Positions 8,079 through 17,984 of a DNA stretch of 64,000 nt are shown here, piece after piece. Made by a program: the position numbers and the translations under genes. The DNA lies in assembly GCF_015278125.1 (NCBI RefSeq), contig NZ_JADILO010000019.1, forward strand, positions 24,251-88,250. The letters are read 5' to 3'. The notes under the pieces were generated by a model. The model searched no databases. It was not told the DNA's origin and worked only from the letters and a program-made list of their open reading frames with translations. This DNA is from Vibrio fluminensis (GTDB taxonomy: Bacteria > Pseudomonadota > Gammaproteobacteria > Enterobacterales > Vibrionaceae). Position 1 is the stretch's first letter; every line of letters begins with the position of its first letter.

Positions 8079-10538
8079 TTATACCCCCAGTTTCCAGCCA
8101 AGTGTACGCATTACATCAGCGAATACACCGGCTGCTGTTACTTCTGTACCCGCGCCATAGCCACGTAATACCAGTGGGATTGGATTGTAGTATCGACTAT
8201 AAAACGCCAATGCATTTTCACCATCTTTGATCTTAAACATTGGATCATTTTCATCCACTGCCGCAATACTTACACGACATTGCCCATCGGCAATTTCACC
8301 GACATAACGCAGTACTTTGCCTTCTGCGCGAGCTTTCGCAACTTGCTCTTGGAAGTAGGCATCCGCCTCCGGCAAACGCTGCATGAATTCATCAATACTG
8401 CCTGAATCATCAAAACCCGGTGGTAGTGCTTGATCAACCACAACATCTTCTAACTCAAGTGCCATGCCTGCTTCACGAGCAAGAATAAGCAGCTTACGAG
8501 CCACATCCATACCAGATAGATCATCACGTGGATCTGGTTCAGTGAAACCGTTGTCTTTTGCGATATTCGTTGCTTGGCTTAGCGTCATGCCTTCATCTAA
8601 CTTACCAAAGATATAAGAAAGCGAACCCGACAATATACCCGTAAAGCGCTCAAGCTCATCACCCGCTGAAATTAGGTTCTGCAGGTTCTCAATTACAGGT
8701 AAACCTGCGCCTACCGTTGTCTCGTACATCAATTTACGACGAGAGCTACGCGCAACATTACGCAGTTGATGGTAGTAAGACATGCTGGCGGTATTGGCTT
8801 TCTTGTTTGGTGTTACAACATGGAAACCCGCTGCTAAGAAATCAGCATATTGATTAGCGATGGCTTCGCTTGACGTACAGTCCACCAGCACAGGGTTGAT
8901 AATATGATTGCGCTGAACCAAAGACTTAAGGCTCGCCAAGCTAAACTGCTCAGAAACGCCGTTGAGGCGATCACGCCAATGCTCGAGAGGTAAACCTTGG
9001 CCATCAAGTAATACGCCTTTGCTGTTCGCTAAACCACATACGCGCAGCACAATACCTTTATCGGCCAGTTTGGCTTGTTGACGTTGGATCTGATCAACCA
9101 GTTCACCACCTACGCCACCGACACCGACCACAAACACATCAAGGAAGTGTTTGGAGTTGAATAGATTTTCGTGACACGCTTTGATCGCTTCAGAGATCTT
9201 ATCTTCTGGGATCACGGCAGAAATCGCGCGCTCCGATGAACCTTGCGCAATCGCGACGATGTTGACGTTGACTTCAGCCAAAGACGAGAAGAATTGAGAA
9301 GCCACACCACGAGAGGTGCGCATGCCATCACCCACTAGCGTTACAATAGCCACGTTATTGATGTATTCAACAGGCTCTAACAGCCCATCTTTAAGTTCAA
9401 GTTCAAAGGCATCTTTTAGCGCTTGCTCTGCTAAAGCTTTATCTTCCGCTTCGATACAGAAACTGATGCTGTACTCAGAAGAAGACTGTGTGATAAGCAC
9501 AATTGATACACCAGCAGATGACATCGCACCGAATACGCGACTTGCCATGCCAACCATCCCTTTCATGCCAGGGCCTGAAACGTTGACCATAGTTAAATCG
9601 CTTAGTGTAGTAATGCCTTTGATCGCTAACTTGTCTTCACCTGTGTCTTGACCGATCAAAGTGCCCGCGCCTTGCGGGTTAAAGCTATTTTTAATCAAGC
9701 ATGGGATATGGAATTGAGCGATTGGTGCAATCGTCTTAGGATGCAGCACTGATGCACCAAAATAAGAAAGCTCCATCGCTTCTTGGTAACTCAGTGATTT
9801 AAGTAAACGCGCATCATCCACTAAACGCGGATCACAGTTGTAGACGCCGTCCACGTCAGTCCAAATTTCACAACACTCTGCACGTAAACACGCCGCAAGG
9901 ACTGCTGCTGAATAATCCGAACCATTACGGCCCAATGTCACTAACTCACCTTTAGCGTTACCAGCCGTGAAGCCCGGCATAATATTTACATGCCCTTGCG
10001 GCAGTGGCTTAGCGCGGAAGTTTTCGGTAGAAATTTCAACATCAACCATAGCTTCAAGGTGGTCACCTCGCGCAAGCAAGTATTCAACAGGGTCGATTAA
10101 ACTCGCAGGCTGTCCTTTCGCTTCTAACACCGCTTGCATTAACTGGATAGAAACTCGTTCACCTTTACTGATAATACGCGCGTTTACATTGTCAGGACAC
10201 ATACCCAAAAGGCTAATGCCACTGACAAACTGACGCAATTGCGTCAACGAACTCTTAACTTGATGGTTATAACCATTCGCATCCAAATTAGGTACTGATT
10301 GCTGAATTTCAGCTAATAGTCCGCGGAATAAATCCTCGATTTCGGCAATTTGTAATTCGGCATCACTGCCTTTCAAAGCAGCTTCGATAACGGCCACTAA
10401 CTTATTAGTGGTTTTCCCTGGTGCTGATAGCACTACAGCTACTTCTTCTTGTTGGGCATTATTAGCAATTATGTCTGCCGCTCGCAAAAAGCGGTCAGCA
10501 TCGGCTAGTGATGAACCACCAAATTTTAAAACTCGCAT
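8079..10538 (-). CDS. thrA: Bifunctional aspartokinase I / homoserine dehydrogenase I
   Basis: ThrA catalyses the first and third steps of threonine synthesis and is normally inhibited by threonine. The chosen start, [23 protein letters not shown], gives 819 residues against about 820 in E. coli. The aspartokinase domain spans roughly 1-290 ([18 protein letters not shown]), two ACT domains roughly 315-460 ([13 protein letters not shown]), and homoserine dehydrogenase the rest ([17 protein letters not shown] for NAD(P), VTPNKKANT). The frame continues 34 codons upstream, but that part is the attenuator hairpin, and a strong GGAGGAAGGG site precedes the chosen ATG. It is first in thrABC, after thrL. 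Confidence 0.98.
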   Translation of the reverse strand: MRVLKFGGSSLADADRFLRAADIIANNAQQEEVAVVLSAPGKTTNKLVAVIEAALKGSDAELQIAEIEDLFRGLLAEIQQSVPNLDANGYNHQVKSSLTQLRQFVSGISLLGMCPDNVNARIISKGERVSIQLMQAVLEAKGQPASLIDPVEYLLARGDHLEAMVDVEISTENFRAKPLPQGHVNIMPGFTAGNAKGELVTLGRNGSDYSAAVLAACLRAECCEIWTDVDGVYNCDPRLVDDARLLKSLSYQEAMELSYFGASVLHPKTIAPIAQFHIPCLIKNSFNPQGAGTLIGQDTGEDKLAIKGITTLSDLTMVNVSGPGMKGMVGMASRVFGAMSSAGVSIVLITQSSSEYSISFCIEAEDKALAEQALKDAFELELKDGLLEPVEYINNVAIVTLVGDGMRTSRGVASQFFSSLAEVNVNIVAIAQGSSERAISAVIPEDKISEAIKACHENLFNSKHFLDVFVVGVGGVGGELVDQIQRQQAKLADKGIVLRVCGLANSKGVLLDGQGLPLEHWRDRLNGVSEQFSLASLKSLVQRNHIINPVLVDCTSSEAIANQYADFLAAGFHVVTPNKKANTASMSYYHQLRNVARSSRRKLMYETTVGAGLPVIENLQNLISAGDELERFTGILSGSLSYIFGKLDEGMTLSQATNIAKDNGFTEPDPRDDLSGMDVARKLLILAREAGMALELEDVVVDQALPPGFDDSGSIDEFMQRLPEADAYFQEQVAKARAEGKVLRYVGEIADGQCRVSIAAVDENDPMFKIKDGENALAFYSRYYNPIPLVLRGYGAGTEVTAAGVFADVMRTLGWKLGV

Positions 10539-10569
10539 CCCTTCCTCCGAATTCTCGATAAATTGGTAT

Positions 10570-10611
10570 AAAAAAAGGCCTGTGTCCGTTTGGGATACAG
10601 GCCTTTTTTTT
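10570..10611 (-). terminator. thr operon attenuator (leader terminator)
   Basis: On the minus strand AGGCCTGT pairs with ACAGGCCT, extended past one mismatch by TCC/GGA around a CAAAC loop, and is followed by seven T. It lies between the leader peptide stop and thrA, exactly where the E. coli thr attenuator sits. Stalling of a ribosome on Thr and Ile codons in the leader would favour read-through. Confidence 0.95.
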
Positions 10612-10623
10612 GATTTTTTACGC

Positions 10624-10701
10624 TTAGCAGCCTGCCCCAACGCGCGTAGTGTCGGTAATAATAATGGTTGTGGTCATTACGTTTAGGCTGTCGATTCGCA
10701 T
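10624..10701 (-). CDS. thrL: thr operon leader peptide
   Basis: A 25-codon frame starts [19 protein letters not shown] and ends RVGAGC. The run [10 protein letters not shown] holds six Thr and three Ile codons, the amino acids that control thr attenuation; the E. coli peptide has a similar Thr/Ile run and also ends in a GAG-containing tail. It lies 12 bases before the attenuator hairpin and 85 bases before thrA. It is too short for most gene finders. Function inferred by position and composition, with strong support from both. Confidence 0.95.
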   Translation of the reverse strand: MRIDSLNVMTTTIIITDTTRVGAGC

Positions 10702-10735
10702 GTAAATTTCGCTGCTGTATGTTTGCTTACCTCTA

Positions 10736-10765
10736 CGTTTACCTTATTTAACAACATCTAGTCAA
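10736..10765 (-). promoter_or_regulatory. Candidate thrLABC promoter
   Basis: A minus-strand TTGACT (10760-10765) is a good -35 match about 60 bases upstream of thrL. The matching -10 region (around 10736-10742, GTAAAC/TAAACG) is poor, so the exact promoter is uncertain. Confidence 0.4.
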
Positions 10766-10957
10766 CGAAAACTTTATTTTTCAAGCATAAAAACCAACCA
10801 ATCAAGCTCGATTTAACGACTGAAATCGCATACAAACCCAACGTATATAGCAAATTTGATCGCTTTTAGTTAAAAACTACGACCAATGAGTGAGATCTAT
10901 GCTTTAATTGTGCATGCAGTGGAATAATTGATTTCAACCTTCGGATTGAGGCGGCTT

Positions 10958-11410
10958 ATGAGAATACTAATTAGCCTTACCTTTACCCTTCTTAGTTGGG
11001 GGGCGTTTGCTGCCGATCTTCCTGAGCTAAAAATCGACTCTGAAAAGTCTCCACACAAACTATTTCTATCCAGTGATAGCAATCAGCATAGCTTTGACTC
11101 TTGGACTATAGACAGTGGTTATGCCTATAACTTATTTGATAAAGTTGATGTGTATGTCGGTACTCGACTGGATAAAAACAAGGAAAGTGGTTTTCTGAGT
11201 GGACTGAAGTACCAAGTTTCTCCGCGTTTATCGTTAAAGAGTACCTTGCACTCTTATAACAATGAAGACGCCCCTGAAGGGCAAGAAAACGGTATTGCCG
11301 CAGAAGTATCAAGTCGTGTTCATTTAACTGAACATCTTGATCTACATGCCACTCTCGATTATCAAGAGTGGCAACAAGGTTTTGAAGTGGGGATTGGTTT
11401 TCGCTTCTAA
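10958..11410 (+). CDS. Small predicted outer-membrane beta-barrel protein, function unknown
   Basis: I do not recognise a named family. The ATG at 10958 is preceded by GAGG at seven bases and gives 150 residues. Residues 1-20 (MRILISLTFTLLSWGAFAAD) are a clear signal peptide with an AFA cleavage site. The mature part alternates polar and hydrophobic residues in short segments (YAYNLFDKVDVYVGTRLDK; GLKYQVSPRLSLKSTLHSYN; HLDLHATLDYQEWQQGFEVG) and ends in GIGFRF, with the terminal phenylalanine typical of barrels recognised by the BAM complex. A small six- to eight-stranded barrel is therefore inferred. It is a lone rightward gene facing rraA, with only seven bases between the two stops. A TTG ten codons upstream is less likely as the start. 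Confidence 0.75.
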   Translation: MRILISLTFTLLSWGAFAADLPELKIDSEKSPHKLFLSSDSNQHSFDSWTIDSGYAYNLFDKVDVYVGTRLDKNKESGFLSGLKYQVSPRLSLKSTLHSYNNEDAPEGQENGIAAEVSSRVHLTEHLDLHATLDYQEWQQGFEVGIGFRF

Positions 11411-11417
11411 CTGACTA

Positions 11418-11903
11418 TCAACACCAATTCAGTAATTCACTCGACGTAAGCACGCCATTCCAATCCGCGTAGATATAGTCTCCAGGCTGGATCATTTGGT
11501 TATGGATAGTAAGCATTACATCAACGTCACCCGCACCTCGCTTTTCGGTTTTAAATGGGCAAGTACCTAAAGCTTGCACACCAATATCCATTTCAGCAAT
11601 AACTGCAGCATCACGGATCGCACCATTGATGATGATACCTTCCCAATTGTTCTCTATCGCTAAAATAGCTAATTGATCACCAAGTAAAGCTCGTTGACAC
11701 GAGCCATTACCATCTACCACTAAAACCTTTCCAGTGCCATCCTGCCCTAATACTTCACGCACTTTAGAGTTATCGTGATAACAACGTATGGTAACAATTT
11801 TTCCCCAAAAAGCAGTACGTTGCCCAAAATTACAAAGTGGTAAATTTACGTAATTAACGTGGCTTTCAAATTTGTCACAAATGTCCGGTGTAATGTCTCT
11901 CAT
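11418..11903 (-). CDS. rraA: RraA-family protein, probable regulator of ribonuclease E activity
   Basis: RraA binds RNase E and lowers its activity in E. coli; the fold is that of a HMG/CHA aldolase-like family. The chosen start, [19 protein letters not shown], gives 161 residues, the same as E. coli RraA. An ATG four codons upstream lies inside the GGAGGAA ribosome binding site of this start and was rejected. Conserved stretches are [45 protein letters not shown] and [12 protein letters not shown]. The DUF3293 gene lies 30 bases upstream in the same direction, so the two may share a transcript. Confidence 0.9.
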   Translation of the reverse strand: MRDITPDICDKFESHVNYVNLPLCNFGQRTAFWGKIVTIRCYHDNSKVREVLGQDGTGKVLVVDGNGSCQRALLGDQLAILAIENNWEGIIINGAIRDAAVIAEMDIGVQALGTCPFKTEKRGAGDVDVMLTIHNQMIQPGDYIYADWNGVLTSSELLNWC

Positions 11904-11933
11904 GTCTTCCTCCATGAACTAAATAGGTATTCC

Positions 11934-12323
11934 TTATCTGATCCTATGCCCCCATTTCCCTAGGTTAATTATTGTTCTATCTGGTAGGCAAGATAACAAT
12001 TTGAGCTGTTCATCTTGAACAAAGTAGATAGCATTCTGCTGATATTTTTGCGCAAGCTCAATAGCCAACTGCACAGAAATTGAGCTTGCAAAGCTTGCTT
12101 CTGACCAGGAAAAGTCCTCATTCCCCACTAAAACATTATGTAAAATATGTGGAGCTAGATCACACTGCAAACATTTATTTCTTATAAGGTTTTCCTGTTC
12201 TTCCAGTCTATAGCTCGCTGGATTATTCGCCGTAATAATCACAAAATCACCAGTTGGAATTCTATTTTCAAATTTGAAGTATGGATCACAGTAAGCTTGC
12301 CAAAAATGAGCATCAATCATCAT
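11934..12323 (-). CDS. DUF3293 family protein, function unknown
   Basis: A 129-residue soluble protein that fits the DUF3293 family: the N-terminal FVIITANNPASYRLEEQENLIRN segment (ITA-NP-S-) and a later Trp-Ser-Glu-containing region (NEDFSWSEASFASS) are its visible marks. No catalytic motif can be read with confidence. It lies just upstream of rraA and is transcribed away from arcA, with the shared 323-base upstream region carrying a perfect FNR-type box 57 bases before this start. Two adjacent ATG codons start the frame; no strong ribosome binding site decides between them. Confidence 0.75.
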   Translation of the reverse strand: MMIDAHFWQAYCDPYFKFENRIPTGDFVIITANNPASYRLEEQENLIRNKCLQCDLAPHILHNVLVGNEDFSWSEASFASSISVQLAIELAQKYQQNAIYFVQDEQLKLLSCLPDRTIINLGKWGHRIR

Positions 12324-12379
12324 ATAACCAATAAATTTACAACTGTCATTTACTATTAATATCTGTTACAAAGAATCTC

Positions 12380-12393
12380 TTGATATAAATCAA
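12380..12393. promoter_or_regulatory. Perfect FNR-type box between DUF3293 and arcA
   Basis: TTGATATAAATCAA matches the FNR consensus TTGAT-N4-ATCAA at all ten defined positions. It is 57 bases upstream of the DUF3293 start and about 255 bases upstream of arcA. FNR activates arcA in anaerobic E. coli, so this is a credible regulatory site. Binding is inferred. Confidence 0.7.
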
Positions 12394-12422
12394 CAAAGTG
12401 AATGGAATTAACATTTGTGCAT

Positions 12423-12448
12423 TGTTAGCATGCTGTTAACTCTATAAA
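12423..12448 (+). promoter_or_regulatory. Candidate arcA promoter with overlapping ArcA-type direct repeat
   Basis: TGTTA occurs twice with an 11-base period (12423-12427 and 12434-12438), the spacing of ArcA-recognised direct repeats. TATAAA at 12443-12448 is a good -10, about 195 bases upstream of arcA. Together these suggest a promoter at which phosphorylated ArcA could act on its own gene. The -35 is weak. The rest of the 323-base region contains only a small hairpin near 12575-12589. Confidence 0.45.
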
Positions 12449-12646
12449 ATCCGAGTCAAACGCTTAATAGTATGAATGAGGATACGGAACCTCTTTTGAA
12501 AGAAAGTAACACCAAGGATGGCGGGCATGTAAAGAAGTGTTTTTTTATAGTCTTTGGTATATTGTCAAAATCAATTACCTGTAAGTAATGTTTTTGCCTA
12601 GAATTTATTCTATTAGCACATTTTTTCACAAGTTTAGGTAACGCCG

Positions 12647-13363
12647 ATGCAAACCCCGCAGATTCTTATCGTTGAAGATGAGCAAGTAACTCGTAACACT
12701 CTAAAGAGTATTTTTGAAGCAGAGGGATACGCTGTTTTTGAAGCCAGTGACGGTGAAGAGATGCACCATATTTTGACTGAAAGTCAAATCAACTTGGTGA
12801 TCATGGACATCAACCTACCTGGTAAAAATGGTCTATTGCTAGCTCGTGAACTGCGTGAGCAAGCAAATGTGGCACTGATGTTCTTGACTGGTCGTGACAA
12901 CGAAGTTGATAAGATCCTTGGTCTTGAAATCGGTGCAGATGATTACATCACTAAACCATTTAACCCACGCGAACTCACTATCCGCGCTCGCAACCTACTA
13001 AACCGTTCAATGAACTCTAGTTCAGTTCAAGAAGAGAAACGTAGTGTTGAGAAATACCAATTCAACGGTTGGGTTCTAGACATCAACAGTCGCTCTCTAG
13101 TGAGCCCTGATGGCGATAGCTACAAGCTTCCTCGTTCAGAGTTCCGTGCACTACTACACTTCTGTGAGAACCCAGGTAAGATCCAAACTCGTGCGGATCT
13201 ACTGAAGAAAATGACTGGTCGTGAGCTTAAGCCACATGACCGTACGGTTGACGTAACAATCCGTCGTATCCGTAAGCACTTTGAATCAGTGTCTGGTACA
13301 CCAGAGATCATCGCGACTATCCACGGTGAAGGTTACCGCTTCTGTGGTGAGCTAGAAGACTAA
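12647..13363 (+). CDS. arcA: Two-component response regulator ArcA, aerobic respiration control
   Basis: ArcA represses aerobic respiration genes when phosphorylated by ArcB under low oxygen. The 238-residue product has a receiver domain (residues about 5-115) with acidic pair Glu10-Asp11, phosphoacceptor Asp54 in [13 protein letters not shown], Thr in FLTGRD and Lys in [13 protein letters not shown]. An OmpR/PhoB winged helix follows (about 135-235; [41 protein letters not shown]). It is monocistronic, with its own terminator 16 bases after the stop. The kinase ArcB is not in the window. Confidence 0.97.
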   Translation: MQTPQILIVEDEQVTRNTLKSIFEAEGYAVFEASDGEEMHHILTESQINLVIMDINLPGKNGLLLARELREQANVALMFLTGRDNEVDKILGLEIGADDYITKPFNPRELTIRARNLLNRSMNSSSVQEEKRSVEKYQFNGWVLDINSRSLVSPDGDSYKLPRSEFRALLHFCENPGKIQTRADLLKKMTGRELKPHDRTVDVTIRRIRKHFESVSGTPEIIATIHGEGYRFCGELED

Positions 13364-13379
13364 TCTTCAGCTGAATTAT

Positions 13380-13406
13380 AAAAAAGGAGCCCAAGGCTCC
13401 TTTTTT
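13380..13406 (+). terminator. Intrinsic terminator of arcA
   Basis: AAAAAAGGAGCC / GGCTCCTTTTTT hairpin followed by further T, 16 bases after the arcA stop. Confidence 0.93.
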
Positions 13407-13437
13407 GTTTTTTACGCCTGCCACACGCCTAGCGAGC

Positions 13438-13465
13438 AAAAAAAACGCCCATCAAAGATGAGCGT
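13438..13465 (-). terminator. Intrinsic terminator after hldE
   Basis: Minus-strand hairpin ACGCTCATC / GATGGGCGT around a three-T loop, followed by eight T, 27 bases after the hldE stop. One G-T pair in the stem. Confidence 0.9.
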
Positions 13466-13491
13466 CTAATCATTTGGGTTAGCAGTGCTAG

Positions 13492-14922
13492 TTAGCCTTT
13501 GCCGCCTTTAATCGCATTGATGATTTCACTGGTTGAGCAGCCATCTTCAAAGTTGAGAACTTTTACTTCACCGCCATTGGCAATCACTTCTTTACCACCA
13601 GCAATCTCTTCCGGTTTGTAATCACCACCCTTCACCAATAGATCAGGCAGCACTTCAGCAATTAATCGTTGTGGCGTATCTTCACCAAACGGCACAACCC
13701 AATCAACCGCGCCTAAGCCTGCCAGCACCGCCATACGGCGATCTGTTGGGTTAACCGGACGACCAGGACCTTTCAGACGCTTCACTGACTCATCAGTATT
13801 CACCGCCACAATCAAACGATCGCCTAATTGAGCAGCATGATTCAGGTAAGAAACATGGCCTGCATGCAAAATATCAAAGCAACCATTAGTCATGACAACT
13901 TTCTCACCACGACCTTGCGCCTTCTTGACGGCTTCAATCAAGGCTGACTCAGCAATTACGCCGAAATCCGTGTCATGGCTACCATGAATCGCTTCCGCCA
14001 ATTCAATCGTTGATAGCGTTGAAGTACCCAGTTTACCCACGACCACACCTGCCGCCGCATTTGCGAGCGCACACGCTTGATCAAGAGGTTTACCCGCTGA
14101 TACAGAAGCCGCCAATACAGAAATCACAGTATCACCAGCGCCCGTCACGTCGAACACTTCTTTTGCTTGAGTCGGCAGATGGAATGGCTCTTGACCACGG
14201 CGGATCAATGTCATGCCATGTTCACTGCGTGTTACCAATAGCGCTTCAAAATCAAACTGTTCGATCAGTCCCAATGCTTTTTCAACCAGATCCTGTTCTG
14301 ATTTCACTTTACCAACCACATGCTCAAATTCCGACATGTTTGGCGTCAGCAGTGTCGCACCACGGTAACGTTCGAAATCGGCACCTTTCGGGTCGATAAA
14401 TACTGGGACGTTGGCTGCGCGAGCTTTTTGAATAAATTGCTGCACATGCTCTAGCGCACCTTTAGCGTAGTCGGAGAAAACTACGGCTTTGACTTTTGGC
14501 AGTGCTTGCTCCATGCGATCGAGGATCGGCTCTGGGTCGACGCCTTCAAACGGTTCTTCAAAGTCGAGACGAATGAGCTGCTGACCACGGCTCAATACAC
14601 GAAGCTTGGTAATGGTTGGCAGATTTGGTAGTGAAACAAAATCACATTTCACTTTTAGTGCTGATAACGTTTCGTTCAACACTTTAGCTGGTTCATCAAT
14701 CCCTGTTAAACCCACGATGTGTGCGTGTCCACCTAGTGAGGCGATATTCATTGCTACGTTAGCAGCACCACCAGGACGCTCTTCGTTGTTTTCTACTTTC
14801 ACTACTGGAACAGGTGCTTCTGGCGAAATACGACCGGTTGGACCATACCAGTAACGGTCTAGCATTACGTCACCAACAATTAGCACACCCGCTTGACTGT
14901 AGTCAGGTAGGATTGGTTTCAT
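13492..14922 (-). CDS. hldE: Bifunctional heptose 7-phosphate kinase / heptose 1-phosphate adenylyltransferase
   Basis: HldE makes ADP-heptose for the lipopolysaccharide inner core. The 476-residue product has a PfkB-type kinase domain (residues about 10-315; [17 protein letters not shown] and [21 protein letters not shown]) and a C-terminal nucleotidyltransferase domain (about 343-475; [18 protein letters not shown] with the HxGH motif, plus LKGPGRPVN). Two adjacent ATG codons are possible; the second, seven bases after GGAG, aligns with the E. coli start MKVTLP. glnE lies upstream and ygiF further on, the E. coli order except that a chemoreceptor and a channel gene are inserted between glnE and ygiF. 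Confidence 0.97.
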   Translation of the reverse strand: MKPILPDYSQAGVLIVGDVMLDRYWYGPTGRISPEAPVPVVKVENNEERPGGAANVAMNIASLGGHAHIVGLTGIDEPAKVLNETLSALKVKCDFVSLPNLPTITKLRVLSRGQQLIRLDFEEPFEGVDPEPILDRMEQALPKVKAVVFSDYAKGALEHVQQFIQKARAANVPVFIDPKGADFERYRGATLLTPNMSEFEHVVGKVKSEQDLVEKALGLIEQFDFEALLVTRSEHGMTLIRRGQEPFHLPTQAKEVFDVTGAGDTVISVLAASVSAGKPLDQACALANAAAGVVVGKLGTSTLSTIELAEAIHGSHDTDFGVIAESALIEAVKKAQGRGEKVVMTNGCFDILHAGHVSYLNHAAQLGDRLIVAVNTDESVKRLKGPGRPVNPTDRRMAVLAGLGAVDWVVPFGEDTPQRLIAEVLPDLLVKGGDYKPEEIAGGKEVIANGGEVKVLNFEDGCSTSEIINAIKGGKG

Positions 14923-15000
14923 CATGGAACTCCACTATTTAATTCTGGGCAAAGTTTATCATAGCGCCAGAAGGGTCAAAACCTTTTGATTATCTAACCA

Positions 15001-17844
15001 CTAAGATACTAACCACTGCTGCCAGACGTCCACGACTAATTGGCGCTCTTGAGTAAATTTATCATCAGCAACATCGGCATCTAGGTTAAGCAAATTACGG
15101 TGATGGATTTGGTCACGCATCGAAGTATAGGCGTTGGTTACCGCCATTGCCTGATACTCATCCATGATCCCCTGAGCGATGAGCGATTCGAATATACGCA
15201 CGTTATCCGACCATCGCGTTAGCTTTGGTTTATCATGACTGTAATTAAGCACCAAGTATTGCGCGAGAAACTCAATATCCGTAATCCCGCCGGGGTCTTG
15301 CTTCAACATAAAACGACCGGCTTTTTTGCCACCTAAGTGATCGCGCATTTTTATACGCATATCAACCACTTGCTTTTTCAACTCTTCGGTTTCACGTGGC
15401 AGACATAAGATCCCATGACGGATCTCATGGAACGCTCGTTGTAGCGGTTCATCACCATAGATCATACGCGCGCGCACCAATGCTTGATGCTCCCAAGTCC
15501 ATGCTTCCGTGCGTTGGTACTCGTCAAACGCATCCGTTGGACTGACTAATAATCCCGAAGCGCCCGATGGACGTAAGCGAGTGTCCACTTCATACAGAAT
15601 GCCCGATGCAGTACGGATTGAGAAAATATGGATAATGCGCTGTGCAAGACGCAAATAGAACTGACGGCCATCAATATCTTTCTTACCATCGGTATAAGCA
15701 CTCACTGGGCAGTCGTGCATAAACACGATATCTAAATCGGAGTTATAGCCAAGCTCCCACCCACCAACTTTCCCGTAACCAACGACCGCAAAGCCTTTAC
15801 CTTCACGATCTTTAAGATGGTTAGGCTGCCCATATTTCGCCACCATCTGCAGCCAAGCTTGGTTAACCACACACTCAACAATCGCTTCCGACAAATAAGT
15901 TAAGTGGTCACTCACTTTCATCACAGGCAACACACCCGCGATATCCGCAGCGGCAATGCGTAAGATACAAATCTGCTTAAACTGGCGCAGCGCTTCCATC
16001 TGCTGTTCCATATCATCTTCTGGGATACGAGCAAGATAATCGCGCAATTCTGTACGATATGACTCAAGAGGAATTGGGTTATACAAATGCTGTGGGTCAA
16101 TCAGCTCATCAAGCAGAATTGGGTAGCGCCCAAGCTGCTCAGAAATCATTGGACTCGCGGTACATAGACGCACAAGTTGAGTCAAAGCAGCGCCATGTTC
16201 ATCCAATAGCTCTAAGTAAGTGGTACGTGTCACGATGCGATGCAACAAATGCAGGACTCGTGGTAAACCAAACTCAGCATCCGCATGAGCGAAGATCGCT
16301 TGGAATATTTTCGGCATTAAGCGATTTAGCACTTCTCGCCCACGCGGCCCTAGCGTTTTCTTTGCTAAGTCCTGTTTGAAAGTGATGATGGTTTGCGCCA
16401 TCTTTTCCGGTTCAGCGACCTGAATATCATTGGTGAGGATGTTTTCAATTACATCGCTGTGCTGCGCCATGTCCCACAACTCACTGAAGTGTTTGGCAAC
16501 CTCGCTCTGCTCTTCTTCATCATCACCGATCAAATGAGTAAACACTGCGTGCACATTGGTCATGTTTAGTTCAACTTGCTGCTGCAGTTGTGACCAATCT
16601 TGAAAGCCCATTGCGACCGCAAGTTGCAAACGCTCAATCTCGCCATCAGGTAACGTTTGTGTTTGTTTATCTGCCATGGCTTGTAATAAGTTCTCAAGAC
16701 GTCGCAGGAACTTATACGCATCTCGCAAATGGACGACTTCTTGTTTGCTCAGTAATTCGAGCTCGTCAATCGCATCTAAAGTGACCAGTAAACCGCGCTG
16801 ACGCAGGCTTGGTTCACGTCCGCCTCGGATCAACTGAAAGACCTGAGCAATAAACTCCACTTCTCGAATACCACCCGCACCCAGCTTAATGTTATTGCTC
16901 AAGCCACGACGACGCACTTCGCTGCTGATCATCGACTTCATACGGCGCAAAGATTGAATAGCACTAAAATCGATATAACGGCGAAATACAAATGGACGCA
17001 ACATCTGACGCAACTCTTGGTACTCTGGGTACATTTCACGCCCCATAACGCGCGCCTTGATCATGGCGTAGCGTTCCCAGTCACGTCCTTGCTCTTGATA
17101 GTAATCTTCAAGCGCGGCATAACTCATTACTAATGGACCGCTATCACCAAATGGACGAATACGCATATCAACGCGATAACAGAAACCATCAAAGGTTTGC
17201 TGATCGAGCGCTTTAATAATGCGCTGTCCTAAACGAGTAAAGAATTGAGCGTTAGCAATACTTCGGCGAGCGCCTTGCGTTTCACCGTTTTCCGGATAAG
17301 TAAAAATCAAATCGATATCGGAAGAAAAGTTGAGCTCACCACCTCCCAACTTACCCATACCAATGATTAACATCGGCTGCGCTTCACCTTGCTCATTACA
17401 AGGCGTTCCCCATAACTCACAACAGGCTTTATATTGCCATTGATAAGTTTCGAAGATCATCGCTTCAGCCAGTTGAGAAAGGTGCTCTAAGCTTTCTTCA
17501 AGGGACCAACTACCACAAAAGTCACGCCAAGCAATGTAAGCCATTTCTCGATTGCGGAACTGCCTCAATACCCGCTGCCCACTCATTTCATCGCTGCAAT
17601 GAGATAACTGCGCAGCAAGAACGTCACGATAAAGACTATGCCGCTCCTTTTGCTCGAGCATGGCTGGCAGTTCATTACACAATTGCTCATCTTTTGCCAA
17701 AATTTCAATGACAAACTGGCTCAAGCCCGCGACATGTTCCAATTGCTGAACAACCTCTTCAGGCCAATGTTGCGAAAATGGATAATGCTCTAAGTTGGCC
17801 AAGGCAGATTGCGATATCGAAGTAAGAGATGAAGGCAACGGCAT
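15001..17844 (-). CDS. glnE: Bifunctional glutamine synthetase adenylyltransferase / deadenylase
   Basis: GlnE adds AMP to glutamine synthetase, and removes it, in answer to PII and glutamine. The 947-residue length is the family norm. Two nucleotidyltransferase modules are visible: [18 protein letters not shown] near residue 170 (removal domain) and [20 protein letters not shown] near 690 (adenylylation domain), each followed by an RLRPSG/RIRPFG-type segment ([24 protein letters not shown]). A PII-binding domain lies between them. It ends 78 bases before hldE, with only a short gap, so the two may be cotranscribed. Confidence 0.97.
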   Translation of the reverse strand: MPLPSSLTSISQSALANLEHYPFSQHWPEEVVQQLEHVAGLSQFVIEILAKDEQLCNELPAMLEQKERHSLYRDVLAAQLSHCSDEMSGQRVLRQFRNREMAYIAWRDFCGSWSLEESLEHLSQLAEAMIFETYQWQYKACCELWGTPCNEQGEAQPMLIIGMGKLGGGELNFSSDIDLIFTYPENGETQGARRSIANAQFFTRLGQRIIKALDQQTFDGFCYRVDMRIRPFGDSGPLVMSYAALEDYYQEQGRDWERYAMIKARVMGREMYPEYQELRQMLRPFVFRRYIDFSAIQSLRRMKSMISSEVRRRGLSNNIKLGAGGIREVEFIAQVFQLIRGGREPSLRQRGLLVTLDAIDELELLSKQEVVHLRDAYKFLRRLENLLQAMADKQTQTLPDGEIERLQLAVAMGFQDWSQLQQQVELNMTNVHAVFTHLIGDDEEEQSEVAKHFSELWDMAQHSDVIENILTNDIQVAEPEKMAQTIITFKQDLAKKTLGPRGREVLNRLMPKIFQAIFAHADAEFGLPRVLHLLHRIVTRTTYLELLDEHGAALTQLVRLCTASPMISEQLGRYPILLDELIDPQHLYNPIPLESYRTELRDYLARIPEDDMEQQMEALRQFKQICILRIAAADIAGVLPVMKVSDHLTYLSEAIVECVVNQAWLQMVAKYGQPNHLKDREGKGFAVVGYGKVGGWELGYNSDLDIVFMHDCPVSAYTDGKKDIDGRQFYLRLAQRIIHIFSIRTASGILYEVDTRLRPSGASGLLVSPTDAFDEYQRTEAWTWEHQALVRARMIYGDEPLQRAFHEIRHGILCLPRETEELKKQVVDMRIKMRDHLGGKKAGRFMLKQDPGGITDIEFLAQYLVLNYSHDKPKLTRWSDNVRIFESLIAQGIMDEYQAMAVTNAYTSMRDQIHHRNLLNLDADVADDKFTQERQLVVDVWQQWLVS

Positions 17845-17933
17845 GATTCTTCCTTGTTGAGAAAAGCTTGATTAGCGAAGGGGCACAGCCCTATTTGATT
17901 TTGTTCAGTTAGTTATAACAAACTTTGGACAAT

Positions 17934-17967
17934 AAAAAACGCCTGCAAACAATTCGCAGGCGTTTAT
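17934..17967 (-). terminator. Intrinsic terminator of the chemoreceptor gene
   Basis: Minus-strand hairpin AAACGCCTGCGAA / TTTGCAGGCGTTT followed by T, 17 bases after the chemoreceptor stop. Confidence 0.92.
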
Positions 17968-17984
17968 TGAGTCACTCTGTGAGA

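Noticed and set aside
9316..10233. Rightward open frames opposite thrA, and similar frames opposite glnE, rpoE, pyrG and others
   Set aside because: They are antisense shadows of strongly conserved genes without start signals or recognisable protein features.
10539..10640. 34-codon N-terminal extension of thrA
   Set aside because: It translates the attenuator hairpin; homologues start at MRVLKFGG, and GGAGGAAGGG precedes that ATG.
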